Source of the DNA: Daucus carota subsp. sativus
Lineage: Eukaryota; Streptophyta; Magnoliopsida; Apiales; Apiaceae
Direction: 5' to 3'
Length of the DNA stretch: 64,000 nucleotides
Assembly: GCF_001625215.2 (NCBI RefSeq)
Contig: NC_030383.2
Coordinates: forward strand, 49,472,380-49,536,379
The notes under the pieces: generated by a model
The model's input: only the letters and a program-made list of their open reading frames with translations
Databases searched by the model: none
Told to the model about the DNA's origin: nothing
Program-made: the position numbers and the translations under genes
Shown here: piece after piece, positions 48,401 to 60,186 of the stretch
Numbering within the stretch: the stretch's first letter is position 1
Layout: every line of letters starts with the position of its first letter

Positions 48401-50434
48401 AAAAAATAATTAATCACGTATTTGATGACCTGTATCTTAGATGGAGAAAGAAATTGAGGAACTGAGGATTCAAAGAGATCTTGCGCAGTCTCAGGTTGAT
48501 GAGTTGCGACAAAAACTTCAAGAACCACAGGTCTCTCTTCCTCTCCCAAAACACCTACATAAAAGTTATATCTTGTTTGAAGTTTTCTAATATCAATTTG
48601 TGGTGATTAATTGAATCAGGTTTTACAGCTGACTGAGTCCCGCAGTCCAAATGTTAAAAAATGTCTCTCATTTTCTGGGGCCTTATCACCTAACCTTATG
48701 GGCAAGGAACCAGGGTATCCAGAAAAGACAAAAAATACAATGGCAAGACAGGCCATGAGGCAGTCCTCCACTGCTCCATTCACACTCATGCATGAGATCA
48801 AAAAGCTTGAACACCTCCAGGAACAGCTTGGTGAGGAAGCAAATCGAGCACTGGAAGTATTGCAGAAAGAGGTTGCTTGCCATAGACAAGGTAACCAGGA
48901 TGCTGCAGAAACAATTGCTAAGCTACAAGCAGAAATTAGAGATATGTGTGCAGTTCGACCAGCTCCTAAAGAAGTTGAAGTCGAAAGTGTTGTTTCTGTT
49001 AACAAAAGTATCAGTGCCAACCTCAAGGATGAAATAACCAGACTTCACTCACAAGGAAGTAACATTGCAGAGCTTGAGGAGCAGCTTGAAAATGTTCAGA
49101 AGTCGATTGACAAATTGGTCATGTCTCTTCCAAGCAATGCAGACCAACAGTGCAATGCTGAAACATCTTTGAAGACCAAAAATCATTCTAAAAAGAAAAA
49201 GCTGCTTCCTCTAGCATCAAGCAACACAGCCAACAGGCAAAACTTCATAAGGTCTCCGTGTTCTCCATTATCATCTACAAGGCAAGTGTTTGATTCTGAG
49301 ACCGAAAATAGAGCTCCGGAATGTGAAGACAATTGTTCCAATGAAACTCCATTAGTTTCGGGAAAAGATGCTCCACTAAAGAGTGAGGATGGTGGTGATG
49401 TTTCATCGAAGGAAGGTACTCCATATCGCCGTACAAGTTCTGTTAACATGAAGAAAATGCAAAAGATGTTTCAAAACGCAGCTGAAGAGAATGTTAGAAG
49501 TATAAGGCAATATGTAACAGAGCTCAAAGAACGTGTTGCCAAGCTGCAATACCAAAAGCAATTACTTGTCTGCCAGGTAACTTGTCTTTTTTTCTTTTTC
49601 AGTAGAACTCATTAAATATTACTGTATGTTGATATTCGACTATTCGTGTATATTGAACAATCTGTCACCAGGTGCTTGAGCTGGAGGCAAATGAAGCAGC
49701 AGGGTATGACTTGGAGAATGATGAGAACATGCCTGAAATACAAGAGGAGTCTCCAATATCATGGACTGTTACTTTTAGGGAACAAAGGCAGCAGATCATT
49801 GAGCTATGGGATGTTTGTTTTGTCTCTATTATTCATAGGACTCAGTTCTACTTGTTATTTAAAGGAGACCCTTCTGATCAGATATACTTGGAAGTCGAGC
49901 TTAGGCGATTGAATTGGCTACAGCAGCACTTGGCTGAAATTGGTAACGCGACCCCAGCTCATACTGGAGATGAGCCAACCATCTCCATATCTTCAAGGTT
50001 TTCCTAGACTCCGTCAACTTCTCTTTACTTAATAATCCTATGAAAGTTTTTTAACTTTCCATATAACATGTTCACTAATTTCGCATATGAATTTTGTCTG
50101 TAGTCTTAAAGCATTAAAGCGTGAACGGGAATTTCTTGCAAAGAGATTATCTGCTCGGCTAAGTGAGGAAGAAAGAGAAGCTTTATACATAAAATGGGAA
50201 GTTCCATTAGAAGGGAAGCAGAGGAGAATACAGTTCATAAACAAGCTTTGGACAAATCCACATGATTCTAACAATGTACAGGAGAGTGCTGACATAGTTG
50301 CAAACCTCGTTGGTTTACGTCAGAGTGGTAACTTGTCTAAGGAGATGTTTGAGCTGAACTTTGTGCCTCCATCTGACAAGAGACCATGGATCATGGGCTG
50401 GTCCAACCCTATCTCCAACCTTCTCAATTTGTGA
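45494..50434 (+). CDS. NACK1: Kinesin-7, NACK1/HINKEL type, complete
   Basis: There are 14 exons: 45494-45731, 45829-45918, 46013-46113, 46561-46677, 46769-46850, 46951-47018, 47099-47158, 47389-47513, 47954-48152, 48242-48349, 48441-48530, 48620-49576, 49672-49997 and 50104-50434. They sum to 2892 nt, 963 aa, with every phase consistent. The motor domain covers about residues 28-360: P-loop GQTSSGKT (116-123), switch I NDTSSRSH (from 220), switch II DLAGSE (256-261) and the [10 protein letters not shown] motif. Coiled-coil stalk segments follow. The C-terminal NACK domain (DUF3490) is seen in [18 protein letters not shown] and [16 protein letters not shown]1 binds and activates the NPK1 MAPKKK at the phragmoplast to drive cell-plate expansion. 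NACK2/TETRASPORE is the close alternative. Confidence 0.95.
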
Positions 50435-50852
50435 GAAATTCTTTTTAATCATTTTTAAATAACATTCTTTAATTTATTAATGGGAGTCGAATTCTATGTA
50501 GTTCTAGTTTTTCGAAACAATTCTTAAAACAAAATGCTTCTGATTGCTCTCAATCTTGAAGATCAATTAGTGAGCATGCTTATTGTTTTATTTAAGAAAA
50601 TAAGATAATCATTTCCGTCATCAATCTTATATAAGTCATGATCGAGAAGTAGTACAAATAAAGTACAATTTATGTCGGAAATAGACAAGGTTCCTGTTCT
50701 TAAAGTTAGTGCAACCTGACTGGAAATAGCTTTATCTCTTACATGACATATATTCAGCACCTCACATGAAGAAGATACATGACATCGCTTGGGATGTAGC
50801 CTCATCTTTTACAATGAAGGAGAATTCTATATGTTCCTAGTTGCAATCACAG
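50435..50852. other. 3' flank of the kinesin gene
   Basis: This is probable 3' UTR and spacer; no gene was seen. Confidence 0.4.
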
Positions 50853-51033
50853 AACGTCAGGAGAAAGTGTACAATTTTCTGTATCAGATATCAGGGCATA
50901 AGGTGTTTTTAGCAATAGATTGGATGAATGGAGATAATGCATTACATTTAGCTGGCAGGTTAGCCCCTTCGCATCGCCTCAATAAGATCACTGGTGCAGC
51001 TTTGCAAATGCAACGCGAGCTTCAATGGTTCAA
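50853..51033 (+). pseudogene. Orphan exon of an ankyrin-repeat (ACD6/ITN1-like) protein
   Basis: Between a plausible acceptor (CAATCACAG) and donor (TTCAAG|gtcata) lies one exon reading ITERQEKVYNFLYQ..., GDNALHLAGRLAPSHRLN and GAALQMQRELQWFK. That is the hallmark stretch between the ankyrin repeats and the PGG membrane domain in plant ankyrin proteins. No other exon of such a gene was found on either side, so this is a captured or leftover fragment. Confidence 0.7.
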
Positions 51034-51424
51034 GGTCATACTCACTGTCATACATACCCTTTGCCAAATTTTATAATTACTTTTAACAACACATACAGAT
51101 ATCTGTTCTAACAATTAATATTCATGCCTCTTTAGTCCACTCTTTGTAGCTCTAAGAAGTCATCTCTAATTCGACATTTTAAGTATTGGTAATACAATTG
51201 TTTGATATTGTATCTTATAAAGTGCTAGAAAACGTCTTCCGATCCAGAGTGCCTACTTAAGTGCGTAACGTGCTCTAAAATAAAAAATGACTGCTAGGTG
51301 ACTCAACTTTTTTGAGATGCATATAAACTGCGTAATTTAAGTGTCTTCTTCCAGTTGACCGATTGATTAGTTGGACCGGAGAGAAGTATCATTTCTTGTC
51401 GTGTATTCTTGTGTTTCGTGTACT

Positions 51425-51560
51425 TTGAAATTGAAATTTGTATCCGAACCATTTAGGATTCATGTACCTAATGTGAAATTGTCGTGCAGTTTTCGTGCAC
51501 ATTTTGTTGGATAATACATTAAAAATCACATCAACATTATATAGAGCAACTATATCAATA
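51425..51560. repeat. Duplicated segment R, copy 1
   Basis: This segment (TTGAAATTTGTATCCGA..., AATTGTCGTGCAGTTTTCGT) is repeated at 55315-55480 and partly at 58010-58105. It marks the left edge of the duplicated epimerase block. Confidence 0.85.
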
Positions 51561-51584
51561 TAGTTTAATACTTTAGTTCACTTA

Positions 51585-51986
51585 GAGCATCTCCAACCAT
51601 GAAGCCCCCTTAGCTAAAAAGTGAGTTGTCATGCCAAAAATAAAAAATTTAGCCAACCACTTCAAAAATTCACGCTCCAACCACAGTGACCTGTTGTCTA
51701 TAAATTTAGTCAACCTCCTATGGATGACTAAATTTGTCGAACCTCTGCAGGTCTGTAAGAAATCTGTAGGAAGATTGCACATCATTTATTACCATATTGA
51801 ACTGATATATTCTATTTTAACAATCTAAAATATTAATAACATGCTATTTTTAAATTATAGCCAACCAATATATCCAATACCATTGAAGAGAAATGTCTTA
51901 CAGGTTCAACAAATTTGACATAATATCTTACAGGTCCAATTTAGCCAACGATTATAGCCAACGAGCCAACACCGTTGGAGATGCTC
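51585..51986. mobile_element. PIF/Harbinger-type MITE
   Basis: The terminal inverted repeat is GAGCATCTCCAAC on the left and GTTGGAGATGCTC on the right, with a 3 bp TTA target duplication (51582-51584, 51987-51989). The duplicate copy of this locus near 55470 lacks the element and has a single TTA, which confirms both borders. Confidence 0.93.
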
Positions 51987-52005
51987 TTAGTTTCTTAAAA
52001 GAATA

Positions 52006-52262
52006 CTTCCTCCGTCCCAAAATAGTTGTCACATTTGGTTTTGTGCCGGTCAAATTGACTAAAGTTTGACTGAAATTTATTAATATTTTATCAATTGACA
52101 AAATAAAAAAAATATGTCACCGGAAATAACTTTTAATATACTTTAAGATGTAATTTTCAGTTTTTTAAAATAATGAGTGATTGACTTATAATCTTTGGTC
52201 AAAACTTGGTCAATTTGACCAACAAAAATAGAAATGTGACAACTATTTTGGGACGGAGGGAG
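52006..52262. mobile_element. Stowaway MITE
   Basis: The ends CTTCCTCCGTCCCAAAATAG and, read as complement, CTCCCTCCGTCCCAAAATAG are flanked by TA (52004-52005, 52263-52264). The duplicate locus near 55488 has a single TA and no element, so insertion postdates the duplication. Confidence 0.95.
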
Positions 52263-52758
52263 TAGTTTATATTAATTTAATATGAAAATTAAAAGTTAAA
52301 TATGTTAATTTATTTTGAAAAATAAAAATATATCTTTCCAGTAACTTATACTTTAATTTTTTATGATAATTGATTAACATATGAAATTTGACAAAATAGA
52401 GGAGCAGACATCTAGTATGTTACTGAGTACTAACTGAATGTTAAACCGTATCTAAACTTTTGAATGTATAAAATTTGAGTCATATATGAAAATATATGTT
52501 ATAACTAAAATTCCATAAAATAGATAAAACAAGTGGATGCAATATTAAACTGATTTGCTCTTCAAAAAACAAAAAGAAACAGTTGCATGAAAAAGAAGAA
52601 TTCATTGACGAGAAACTAGATAAGCTAGCTCTGGATTCTGATATTATAATTTATAAGCCCAAAAAACTGAACTTGCTCCTGGTATCCAAACATACAGCCA
52701 TGAAGTGGAAGCGACTTTTATTGAAAACAAGTGGTAATCTGATGTTGCCGAACACCCA

Positions 52759-54351
52759 CTACATTGCTGATAAAACTGCCTTGTTTGTGAACTCGTAAAC
52801 AGGCCCAGAAACTAGCCAGAGAAAACATTAAAGAGTTACAGATATGAATGTGTCTTAAACTGACAATTGATCCACATAACTAAAAATAAAATTTTACCTT
52901 CATAACCGTCAAGCACCGGATCTTCTGAGAGATGAAATGGGGAATCTAGATCAATATATCTGTCATAATATTACATTATATAGGTCAGAATCGTCAAAAA
53001 TAACCAAAAACTGCAGCAAATTTTAATGAGAAAAACCTGATATGTGCTACTTACTTGAAACATCCGAGCCCTGCAGCAAGGTGACCAGAAAAACCTACTG
53101 CAAGTCTGCTCTCAGCCATCCCACCGATCATAAGCTCCAAACCAGATGCTTTTGCCAATTCAATGATTTCAATGGCTCCAAGTACCCCAAGTTTTGCCAT
53201 CTTGATGTTGATGACGTCTGCCAGATTTCTTTCAATGATCATCTTTGCATCGTCCAGGCCCCGGCAACTCTCATCAGCTGCAACAGATACGCCATATTTC
53301 TCTTTTGCAATCTTGGTAACCTGACCAAGACCTTCCCAGTCACTACTATGGACCGGTTGCTCAAACAGAACTGGCAACAACTTCATTTCTGCAAAGCAGT
53401 AACAATTTGAAGAAAATGACTTGTCAGATTGAAAGACAAACACAAATATATCTTCAGGATCTTAGTAGCAAGAATGGTTTAAGATGTTCACCATGCAATG
53501 TCTGGAGAACTTGTATAGCTTCCGAAGAGGAGTACCCTTCATTGGCATCCAGGATAAGGGAGCAATCAGGGTGCGCCCTGCGTACAGCTCTAAGCATCTC
53601 TATATCTGAATTAAGGTTCTTTCCTACCTTGAGTTTTAAAGTTTTAAATCCTTTAGTTTGATAGTCAGAAGCCAGTTGATAAGCCTTGGCAGATGAAACA
53701 ATTGGAATCTACATGCAGTATAATTTAACATGGAATTAGTAATCAAAAAGATGTTAAATATTATGTAAGGTCATAATGTTGTAAAACTTAAGGCAAGAGC
53801 TGAAACAGAGACTTAACTGTGATATCTGTGCTGATAGTGTTGGAAACCCCACCAAACACTCTCCACAGTGGCACGCCGATCATGTTGGCAACTGCATCAA
53901 TGAGGGCCATCTCAACACCAGCTCTCACCTTGAAACATCGCAAAGAAAAAGAAACAATAGATGAGCAAAGCATTCCAAAGACTAATACAATATACATAGT
54001 CATGTGCAAGTAACTTACAGAAACAAATTTGTGTCCTTGCAGAATCCGTCCGACCTCACTCAACAATGAACTCAGAGGCATTTCAGTATCTATCTTCGCC
54101 AACATATCACACACCTCAGTCACCTTGGCCAAAGCTAGTGACTGATCCTCTGCGGTTATTGGACGGAGAGTGGGAGCCTCTCCCCAACCTACAGAACCAT
54201 TGGTCAGCTCAACTCGTATAGCAACATTTTCCGCCTTTAATAACATTGAATTCGCAATGCTGATTGAGTCACTGAAAGGTATATTCAGGGGCCTGCCTTG
54301 TGCATTTTGCACATTCACAGTAACATTCAATAGGTTAACTAATGCAGACAT
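52759..54351 (-). CDS. Dipeptide epimerase (enolase superfamily), gene G, intact copy
   Basis: Exons on the minus strand are 54019-54351, 53818-53928, 53492-53708, 53055-53388, 52898-52959 and 52759-52811, giving 369 aa; all phases agree. It matches plant L-Ala-D/L-Glu epimerase-like proteins of the muconate-lactonizing subgroup. An N-terminal capping domain (RPLNIPFSDS, WGEAPTLRPIT) is followed by the barrel. The base motif is KLKVG. Metal ligands are the Asp in LDANEGY, the Glu in LFEQPV and the Asp in AADESC. The second catalytic lysine is in INIKMAKLG. All catalytic positions are present. The C-terminus (FTNKAVLSAM) is shorter and unlike the usual glycine-rich tail, so the last exon may be eroded. 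Confidence 0.88.
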
Positions 54352-55194
54352 ATTTCAGTGAATGGAACTACTCAAGAGCTCGAGAAGAAGGAAATTATTA
54401 CAAGTTTACCACTGAATGAAACTGATCCTTCTTCTATATATAATGAAACTGAAACGCTCCACACATACTACTACAACTGATAAATTAATATTTTATAATC
54501 CTAATAAGAGAATGCAGCATCTTTAGGTTTGTAAGAAAGTGCAAATCGCCACACGAAACGTCTTAATCTCACAAATGCAAACGTCTGGGGCATCAACTCA
54601 GACTTAATACAGCAAAATGATTATCAAAAGATGGTGTTTGCAAGAAGAACACAACTGCCATTTTCATATGCATTAACAACCTGATCAGTCTTAGTAGTAT
54701 TGGAATTGTTTGAGTTGTCCCCTTGCGTCCACTGAGAGTATTAAAAGAACAAATGGCCAGTTTCAAATGAAAATAAGCAAAGAATTGTCAATCTCCTTTA
54801 ATTCTTTATTTCTCTTCTTCTTTATTTTATAATATAATCCTTGCGCAAGATATTTTTTTGTGATACATAAGCCTGTGTAGATCAACTAATTTTCAGTCAA
54901 GTAAATTTTTGTCTCAAGGTACCTTCAAAGATGCTTATGCACACTGTTCTCGATTAATATATAATCAGGAAAGAACTTATAATGAAATCCAATTATAATG
55001 CAACACTGAATACACTTCTACTTTAAACAGAAGACATTTTAAAAGAAGTATTATGTACAAGATTAAGATCACTGGGAAAGCTATACAGTTTTATTGATGT
55101 GGTTCGTTAAGTATAGATTGTCCTGTGTATATACAGGTACATGGTGAAACTTCAGATTGTTCAATATAGTGTTAACACAATCCAAGCAGCATTT
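54352..55194. other. 5' flank of gene G, duplicated at 61546-62384
   Basis: This stretch and 61546-62384 are near-identical over their whole length, so the flank was copied with the epimerase. TATATATAATGAAAC near 54435 may include the TATA box. No separate gene. Confidence 0.6.
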
Positions 55195-55314
55195 ATGTCA
55201 TATTGATCCAGCAAAAACTAGCTACACAAGATGGTTTCAAGAAATGGGCAATTGACATGCAAATAAGAATTGCTTCCATTAAGCTTTGCTAGAGCAAGGT
55301 TAATGGAGTGTACT
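55195..55314 (+). pseudogene. Terpene synthase exon fragment
   Basis: Translation gives TRWFQEMG, then, after an interruption, LPLSFARARLMEC, the segment that precedes the DDxxD exon region of terpene synthases. It ends at 55314 where repeat R copy 2 begins. The longer counterpart is at 62391-63358. Confidence 0.75.
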
Positions 55315-55995
55315 TAAAATTGAAATTTGTATCCGAGCCATTTAGGATTCGTGTACCTAATGTGAAATTGTCGTGCAGTTTTCGTGCACATTTTGTTGGA
55401 TAATACATTAAAAATCACAGCAACATTATATAAAGCAACTATATCAATATAGTTTAATACTTTAGTTTACTTATTTTCTTAAAAGAATAGTTTATATTAA
55501 TTTAATATGAAAATTTAAAGTTAAATATGTTAATTTATTTTGAAAAATAATAATATATCTTTCCAGTAAGTTATACTTTAATTTTTTATGATAACTGATT
55601 AACATATAAAATTTGACAAAATAGAGGAGCAGACATCTAGTATGTTACTGAGTACTAACTGAATGTTAAACTGTATCTAAAATTTTGAATGTATAAAATT
55701 TGAGTCATATATGAAAATATATGTTATAACTAAAAATACATAAAATAGATAAAACAAGTGGATGCAATATTAAACTGATTTGATCTTCGAAAAACAAAAA
55801 GAAACAGTTGCATGAAAAAGAAGAATTCATTGACGAGAAGCTAGATAAGCTAGCTCTGGATTACGATATTAAAAGTCCAAAAAACTGAACATGCAGCAAC
55901 TTTTATTGAAACTTTTATCCCAACATACAACCTTGAAGTGGAAGCAACTTTTATTGAAAAGAAGTGGTAATCTGATGTTGCCAAACACCGTTGCC
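55315..55995. repeat. Duplicated segment R, copy 2, and flank of gene H
   Basis: This aligns with 51425-51581 joined to 51987-52005 and then 52263-52800, with the two MITEs of copy 1 missing. It is the downstream flank of the second epimerase copy. Confidence 0.85.
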
Positions 55996-56119
55996 TCTGA
56001 TTATATTGCCCTTTTACCAGCGGAACATAGCACTGTTGCCTCTGAGATATTTGTAAACTGGACCAGAAACTAGCAAGAGAAAACATGAAAGAGTTACAGA
56101 TATGAATGTGTGTTTAACT

Positions 56120-56261
56120 GACAATTGATCCACAAAACTACAATAAAATTTTACCTTCATAACCGTCAATCATTGGATCTTCAGACAGATGACAATTGAT
56201 CCACAAAACTACAATAAAATTTTACCTTCATAACCGTCAATCATTGGATCTTCAGACAGAT
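56120..56261. repeat. 71 bp tandem duplication in pseudogene H
   Basis: The unit starting GACAATTGATCCACAAAAC occurs at 56120-56190 and 56191-56261 and appears identical. It covers the 3' half of the exon 5 homologue and its splice donor. Confidence 0.92.
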
Positions 56262-56382
56262 GAAATGGGGAATCTAGATCAATATATCTGTGATAATATT
56301 ACATTATAGAGGTCATAATCGCCAAAAATAACCAAAAACTGCAGCAAAATGCAATGATAAGAAAAAACCTAATATGTACTCA

Positions 56383-56632
56383 TGTTGGTTATAAGATACA
56401 AGAGGGAGATAGATATAATATATTAGGTGGAAGCTTATAGGAGAGACATGGAAGTTTATAATTTTATTAATAAAAATGCTCTTTATATAGAGCTCGTACA
56501 AATCACATAATTAAGCATTATTAGTGCACATAATAAGTTTATGAAGTTACAAATTTTCTCTAATTAAAGAGACATTAAAACATAATCAACTAATTAATAT
56601 TTTAATTACAGTTTTGAATCATAATTCCAACA
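56383..56632 (-). mobile_element. Solo LTR, Ty1/copia type
   Basis: This 250 bp block begins TGTTGG and ends CCAACA, with flanks ACTCA and ACTCC as an imperfect 5 bp target duplication. It is absent from the matching intron of gene G. On the minus strand CTCTATATAAAGAGC gives a TATA box, so the LTR points left. Confidence 0.85.
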
Positions 56633-57971
56633 ACTCCTTACTTGAAACATCCCAGGCCTGCAGCAAGGTGACCAGAAAAACCTACTGCAAATCTGCTCTC
56701 AGCCATCCCACCAATCATAAGTTCCAAGCACCCCATGTTTCGCCAACTTGATGTTGATGACGTCTGCCAGATTTCCTTCAATAATCATCTTTGCATCGTC
56801 CAGGCCCCGACAACTCTCGTCAGTTGCAACAGATACACCATATTTCTCTTTGGCGATCTTGTTAACCCGATCATGACCTTCCCAGTCACTCCTATGGATT
56901 GGCTGCTCAAACATAACCGGAGACAACTTCATTTCTGCAAAGCAATAACAATTTGTAGAAAATGACTTGTCAGATTGAAAGGGAAACACAAATATATTTT
57001 CAGGATCTTAGTAGCAAGAAAGGTTTAAGATGTTCACCATGCAACGTCTGGAGAACTTGTATAGCTTCCGAAGAGGAGTACCCTTCATTGGCATCCAGGA
57101 TTAGGGATCAATCAGGGTGCGCCTTGCGTACAGCTCTAATCATCTCGATATCTGAATTAAGGTTCTTCCCTACCTTGAGTTTTAAAGTTTTAAATCCTTT
57201 AGTAAGGTAGTCGGAACCCAATTGATAAGCCTTGTCAGATGAAACAATAGGAATCTACATATAGTATAATTTAACATGTAATTAGTAATAAAAACACTGG
57301 TGAATATTATTATGTAAGGTCATAATGTTCTAAAACTGGTCTGAAAACAAGGCAAGAGCTCAAACAGAGACTGAACTGTGATGTCTGTGTTCATAGTGTT
57401 TGAAGCTCCACTCTCCACGATGGCATGCCGATCATGTTAGCAACTGCATCGATGATTGCCATCTCAACACCAGCTCTCACCTTGAAACATCGCAAAAAAA
57501 AAAGAAACAATAGATGAGCAAAGCAGTTCAAAGACTAATACAATATACATAGTCATGTACAAGTAACTTACAGAAGCCAAGTTTTGTCCCTACAGAATCC
57601 GTCCAACCTTACTCAACACTGAAATCAGAGGCATTCCAGTAGTCCTCGTTGTCAACATATCACACACCTCAGTCACCTTGGCCAAAACTAGCTGCTGACC
57701 CTCTGCTGCTATGGGACGAAAAGTAGGAGCCTCTCCCCATCCTACACAGCCATTGCTCAGCTTAACTCTTATTGCAACATTTTCCCCCTTTCAAAATTGA
57801 GTCACTGAAAGTTATAGTCAGGGGCCTGCCTTGTGCACTTTGCACATTCACAGGAACATTCAATAAGTTGCGTAATGCAGACATATTTGAGTGGATTGGA
57901 ACTACTCAAGAGCTAGAGAAGAACAAAATTATTATAAGTTTACCTATCGAGTAGTTCCAATCTACTGAAAA

Positions 57972-58105
57972 ATGTCCGCGTTACGTAATCTATTGAATGT
58001 CAAGGTGCAAAGTGTACCTAATGTCAAATCCATATATGTTTTGAAATTGTCGTGTGCTTTTTGTGCAGTTTTCGTGCACATTTTGTTGCAATTATATCAT
58101 TTTAA
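57972..58105 (+). pseudogene. 5' fragment of an epimerase copy, head to head with H
   Basis: MSALRNLLNV is readable from 57972, in the orientation opposite to H, whose start lies 88 bp away. After about 50 bp the match ends and a part of repeat R (GTCGTG...GTTTTCGTGCACATTTTGTTG) follows. Confidence 0.8.
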
Positions 58106-59567
58106 AAAAAACGTTCAAACAAAATCAAATAAACAAAGCAAAATTAAATATAATTTTTATTAATTATTTTAATAACTAAAATTTGTGGCATATATATTAG
58201 TGATTGTTTATAATATGTCACTATATTTGTTAGTAGAAAAGAAAAGTGTGCACATAATATATGTGTAAAATTGGGAAAATTAATTTTAATGTCATTGAAC
58301 TATTGGCACTTTTTTTTCAGGTCCTTGATCTTTAAATAAAAATAGGTAAGTAATTGAAATTTTGAATTTTTCCTATCAAAATCCTTCCGTTAAATTTTTA
58401 TGAACTTCCGTTACGTTCGGCTGATGTGGCAAGTTTAAAAATAAATCGAAAATACATTTATTCTGTACGTAAGCAGCCTCATCTCCTCCAACTCACCCTT
58501 CTTCCCCATTTCTCCTCTCTCCCTCCTCCTTCATTCTTCGCCACCACTGCCAACCGGAAAGTTTTCCGGCAGTCTGCCGCCTCCCTCCCTCTCCAGACTC
58601 CGCCAAGATCGGCGGTTTTGCCGTCTCTCGACACCATTACCAACAGCAACCTCACCAGAGTCACGACACATAACTTATCTCCCTCGCGTGCTGTGTTCCC
58701 CCCTCCTTCGGCACTTTCTTCCTCCGCGAAAACCCCGTCGTCGCAGTCGACGGTGGCTCCATCGCCTCCCTCCTTTCACTCGCACGTACCTTTCCTGTTT
58801 CTCCTTTCCTTTCTCTAACCCTCACCGTTTCTTACTTTAACGAAAGTTAATATAATTAAATAATATTTTCACAATATTTACCATGATTATATAGAATTAT
58901 ATCTATATTTTTTCCAAAAATATTATAAGATCATTAAGGTGATATAGACCGTACATTTTTATACAACATAAGTAAATACTATTTTCTAGTCCTAGCTAGC
59001 TCACTGAGAGCTTTAGCGGCCATTATTCCTTCTTGTAATGGTAGGTTTATCTGCAGTTCTCAGCAAACTAAAGTCATAAACATACTAAAAAGTCATCTCA
59101 CTGTCTAGGAGCAAATATTTACATACCACTTTGAGACTTGAATATCAAGTGACTTGATCACACACACAAACTATGAAATGATCCCGACATCAAGATGAAA
59201 CTCATCTACTGGTTTTTATCTCTCTACAACTACCAGATTTTCCTACAGGAATGGCCATATTCCAAAGGCTTGTTTGAATGCACGAGCGGGCAAAGCTCCG
59301 AGTTGTGTACATTCTTCCAACAGGCAGCAATCATCCTACAAAAACCGACGCAAAATAAGACCCAACATGTTATAAGATAAGCAACATCTATCTATACTAC
59401 AGGCTAACATGGATATAGATGTGCACCAAAAATGAGTTTATGCAAAAGTAAGCTGGCCACTAAAATCTCAGAGAGAAAAAGAAGCCCGAAGCCCAAAGTA
59501 AATGCCTTGCATACACCAACTAAAACTGTCTAAAAAAACTGAAGATCTACTTTACAAAGCTAACCGT
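58106..59567. other. Repeat-like spacer with a CT-rich open frame
   Basis: From about 58280 the text resembles a dispersed plant repeat (CTTCCGTTACGTTCGGCTGA). A 130-codon serine/proline-rich frame at 58426-58818 follows from CT-rich composition and has no domain I recognise. The stretch 58830-59567 is AT-rich. Confidence 0.4.
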
Positions 59568-59630
59568 TTATTTGAGCCGGTACTTGCCAAAAACGGATGC
59601 ATGATGTCCAGCTTTTCCTCCCATTAAAAA
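59568..59630 (-). other. Possible terminal exon of an unidentified gene
   Basis: After a good acceptor (TTTGCAG) the minus strand reads FLMGGKAGHHASVFGKYRLK and stops. It could be the last exon of the C2/GRAM relic upstream or of another gene. I could not assign it. Confidence 0.3.
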
Positions 59631-60186
59631 CTGCAAATAAGAAATCGATTACTTAAAGTACCAAACAAAGACACCAATAACAATTTCAAAGTATCCTAAA
59701 TCACATTGGACATCTGGGCTAGAGATTAACTTCAGCTGCATTTCCTCTAATTCAGTTTTAAAATTTTCTTACACGACTTCAGTCAGAAAGAAAGCTTTCT
59801 GGGATTTCACTTCATTCTTGCTACAGTATATAAACTTTATTGCGGAAATATCAATGGCAAAATCTTTCTCTCTTTTTTACTTTTAAAAGACTATTACTTT
59901 ATGGTTCTTTATCACTGATGGATGTTCAAAAACATGCCACATTTAAACTGATAAAATCTATTAGCCTATCAACTCAATTAGATAAGGCCTGCAGTTAAAT
60001 AATAAAAGAAATAGCCACAAAAGAATTAAAAATACCTAAAATGACAACACTGGGATTTGAATCCGAAATTAAATTTGAAAAAAGCAGTATGCCACATTAA
60101 ATGTAGAAGTAACAATATGAGGATATCCAGAAAACATCATAAGTTATGATGATAATGTTCTTGTACCCCTGGAGTGAATTTCTTAC

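Larger units (their letters stand above)
56000..57884 (-). pseudogene. Dipeptide epimerase pseudogene H
   Basis: It aligns with gene G exon by exon: exon 1 at 57572-57884, exon 2 near 57375-57480, exon 3 near 57035-57254, exon 4 near 56640-56935. Damage: a 19 bp deletion in exon 1 removes the SISIANS region; an in-frame TAG appears near the end of exon 1; about 8 bp are deleted in exon 2; TGA replaces the cysteine codon in the PDCSLILDAN segment of exon 3; about 40 bp are deleted in exon 4. The exon 5 region is tandemly duplicated (71 bp) and a copia solo LTR sits in the preceding intron. Confidence 0.9.

Noticed and set aside
48616..49026. 136-codon minus-strand frame in the kinesin region
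   Set aside because: It is antisense to kinesin exon 12, which encodes the stalk in the correct phase.
53042..53410. 122-codon plus-strand open frame
   Set aside because: It is antisense to exon 4 of the epimerase gene G, whose minus-strand reading has clear family motifs and splice sites. The same shadow appears over copy H.
58426..58818. 130-codon Ser/Pro-rich frame
   Set aside because: It lies in a CT-rich stretch within repeat-like DNA, with no domain, homologue or splice context that I can recognise. It is not called as a gene.
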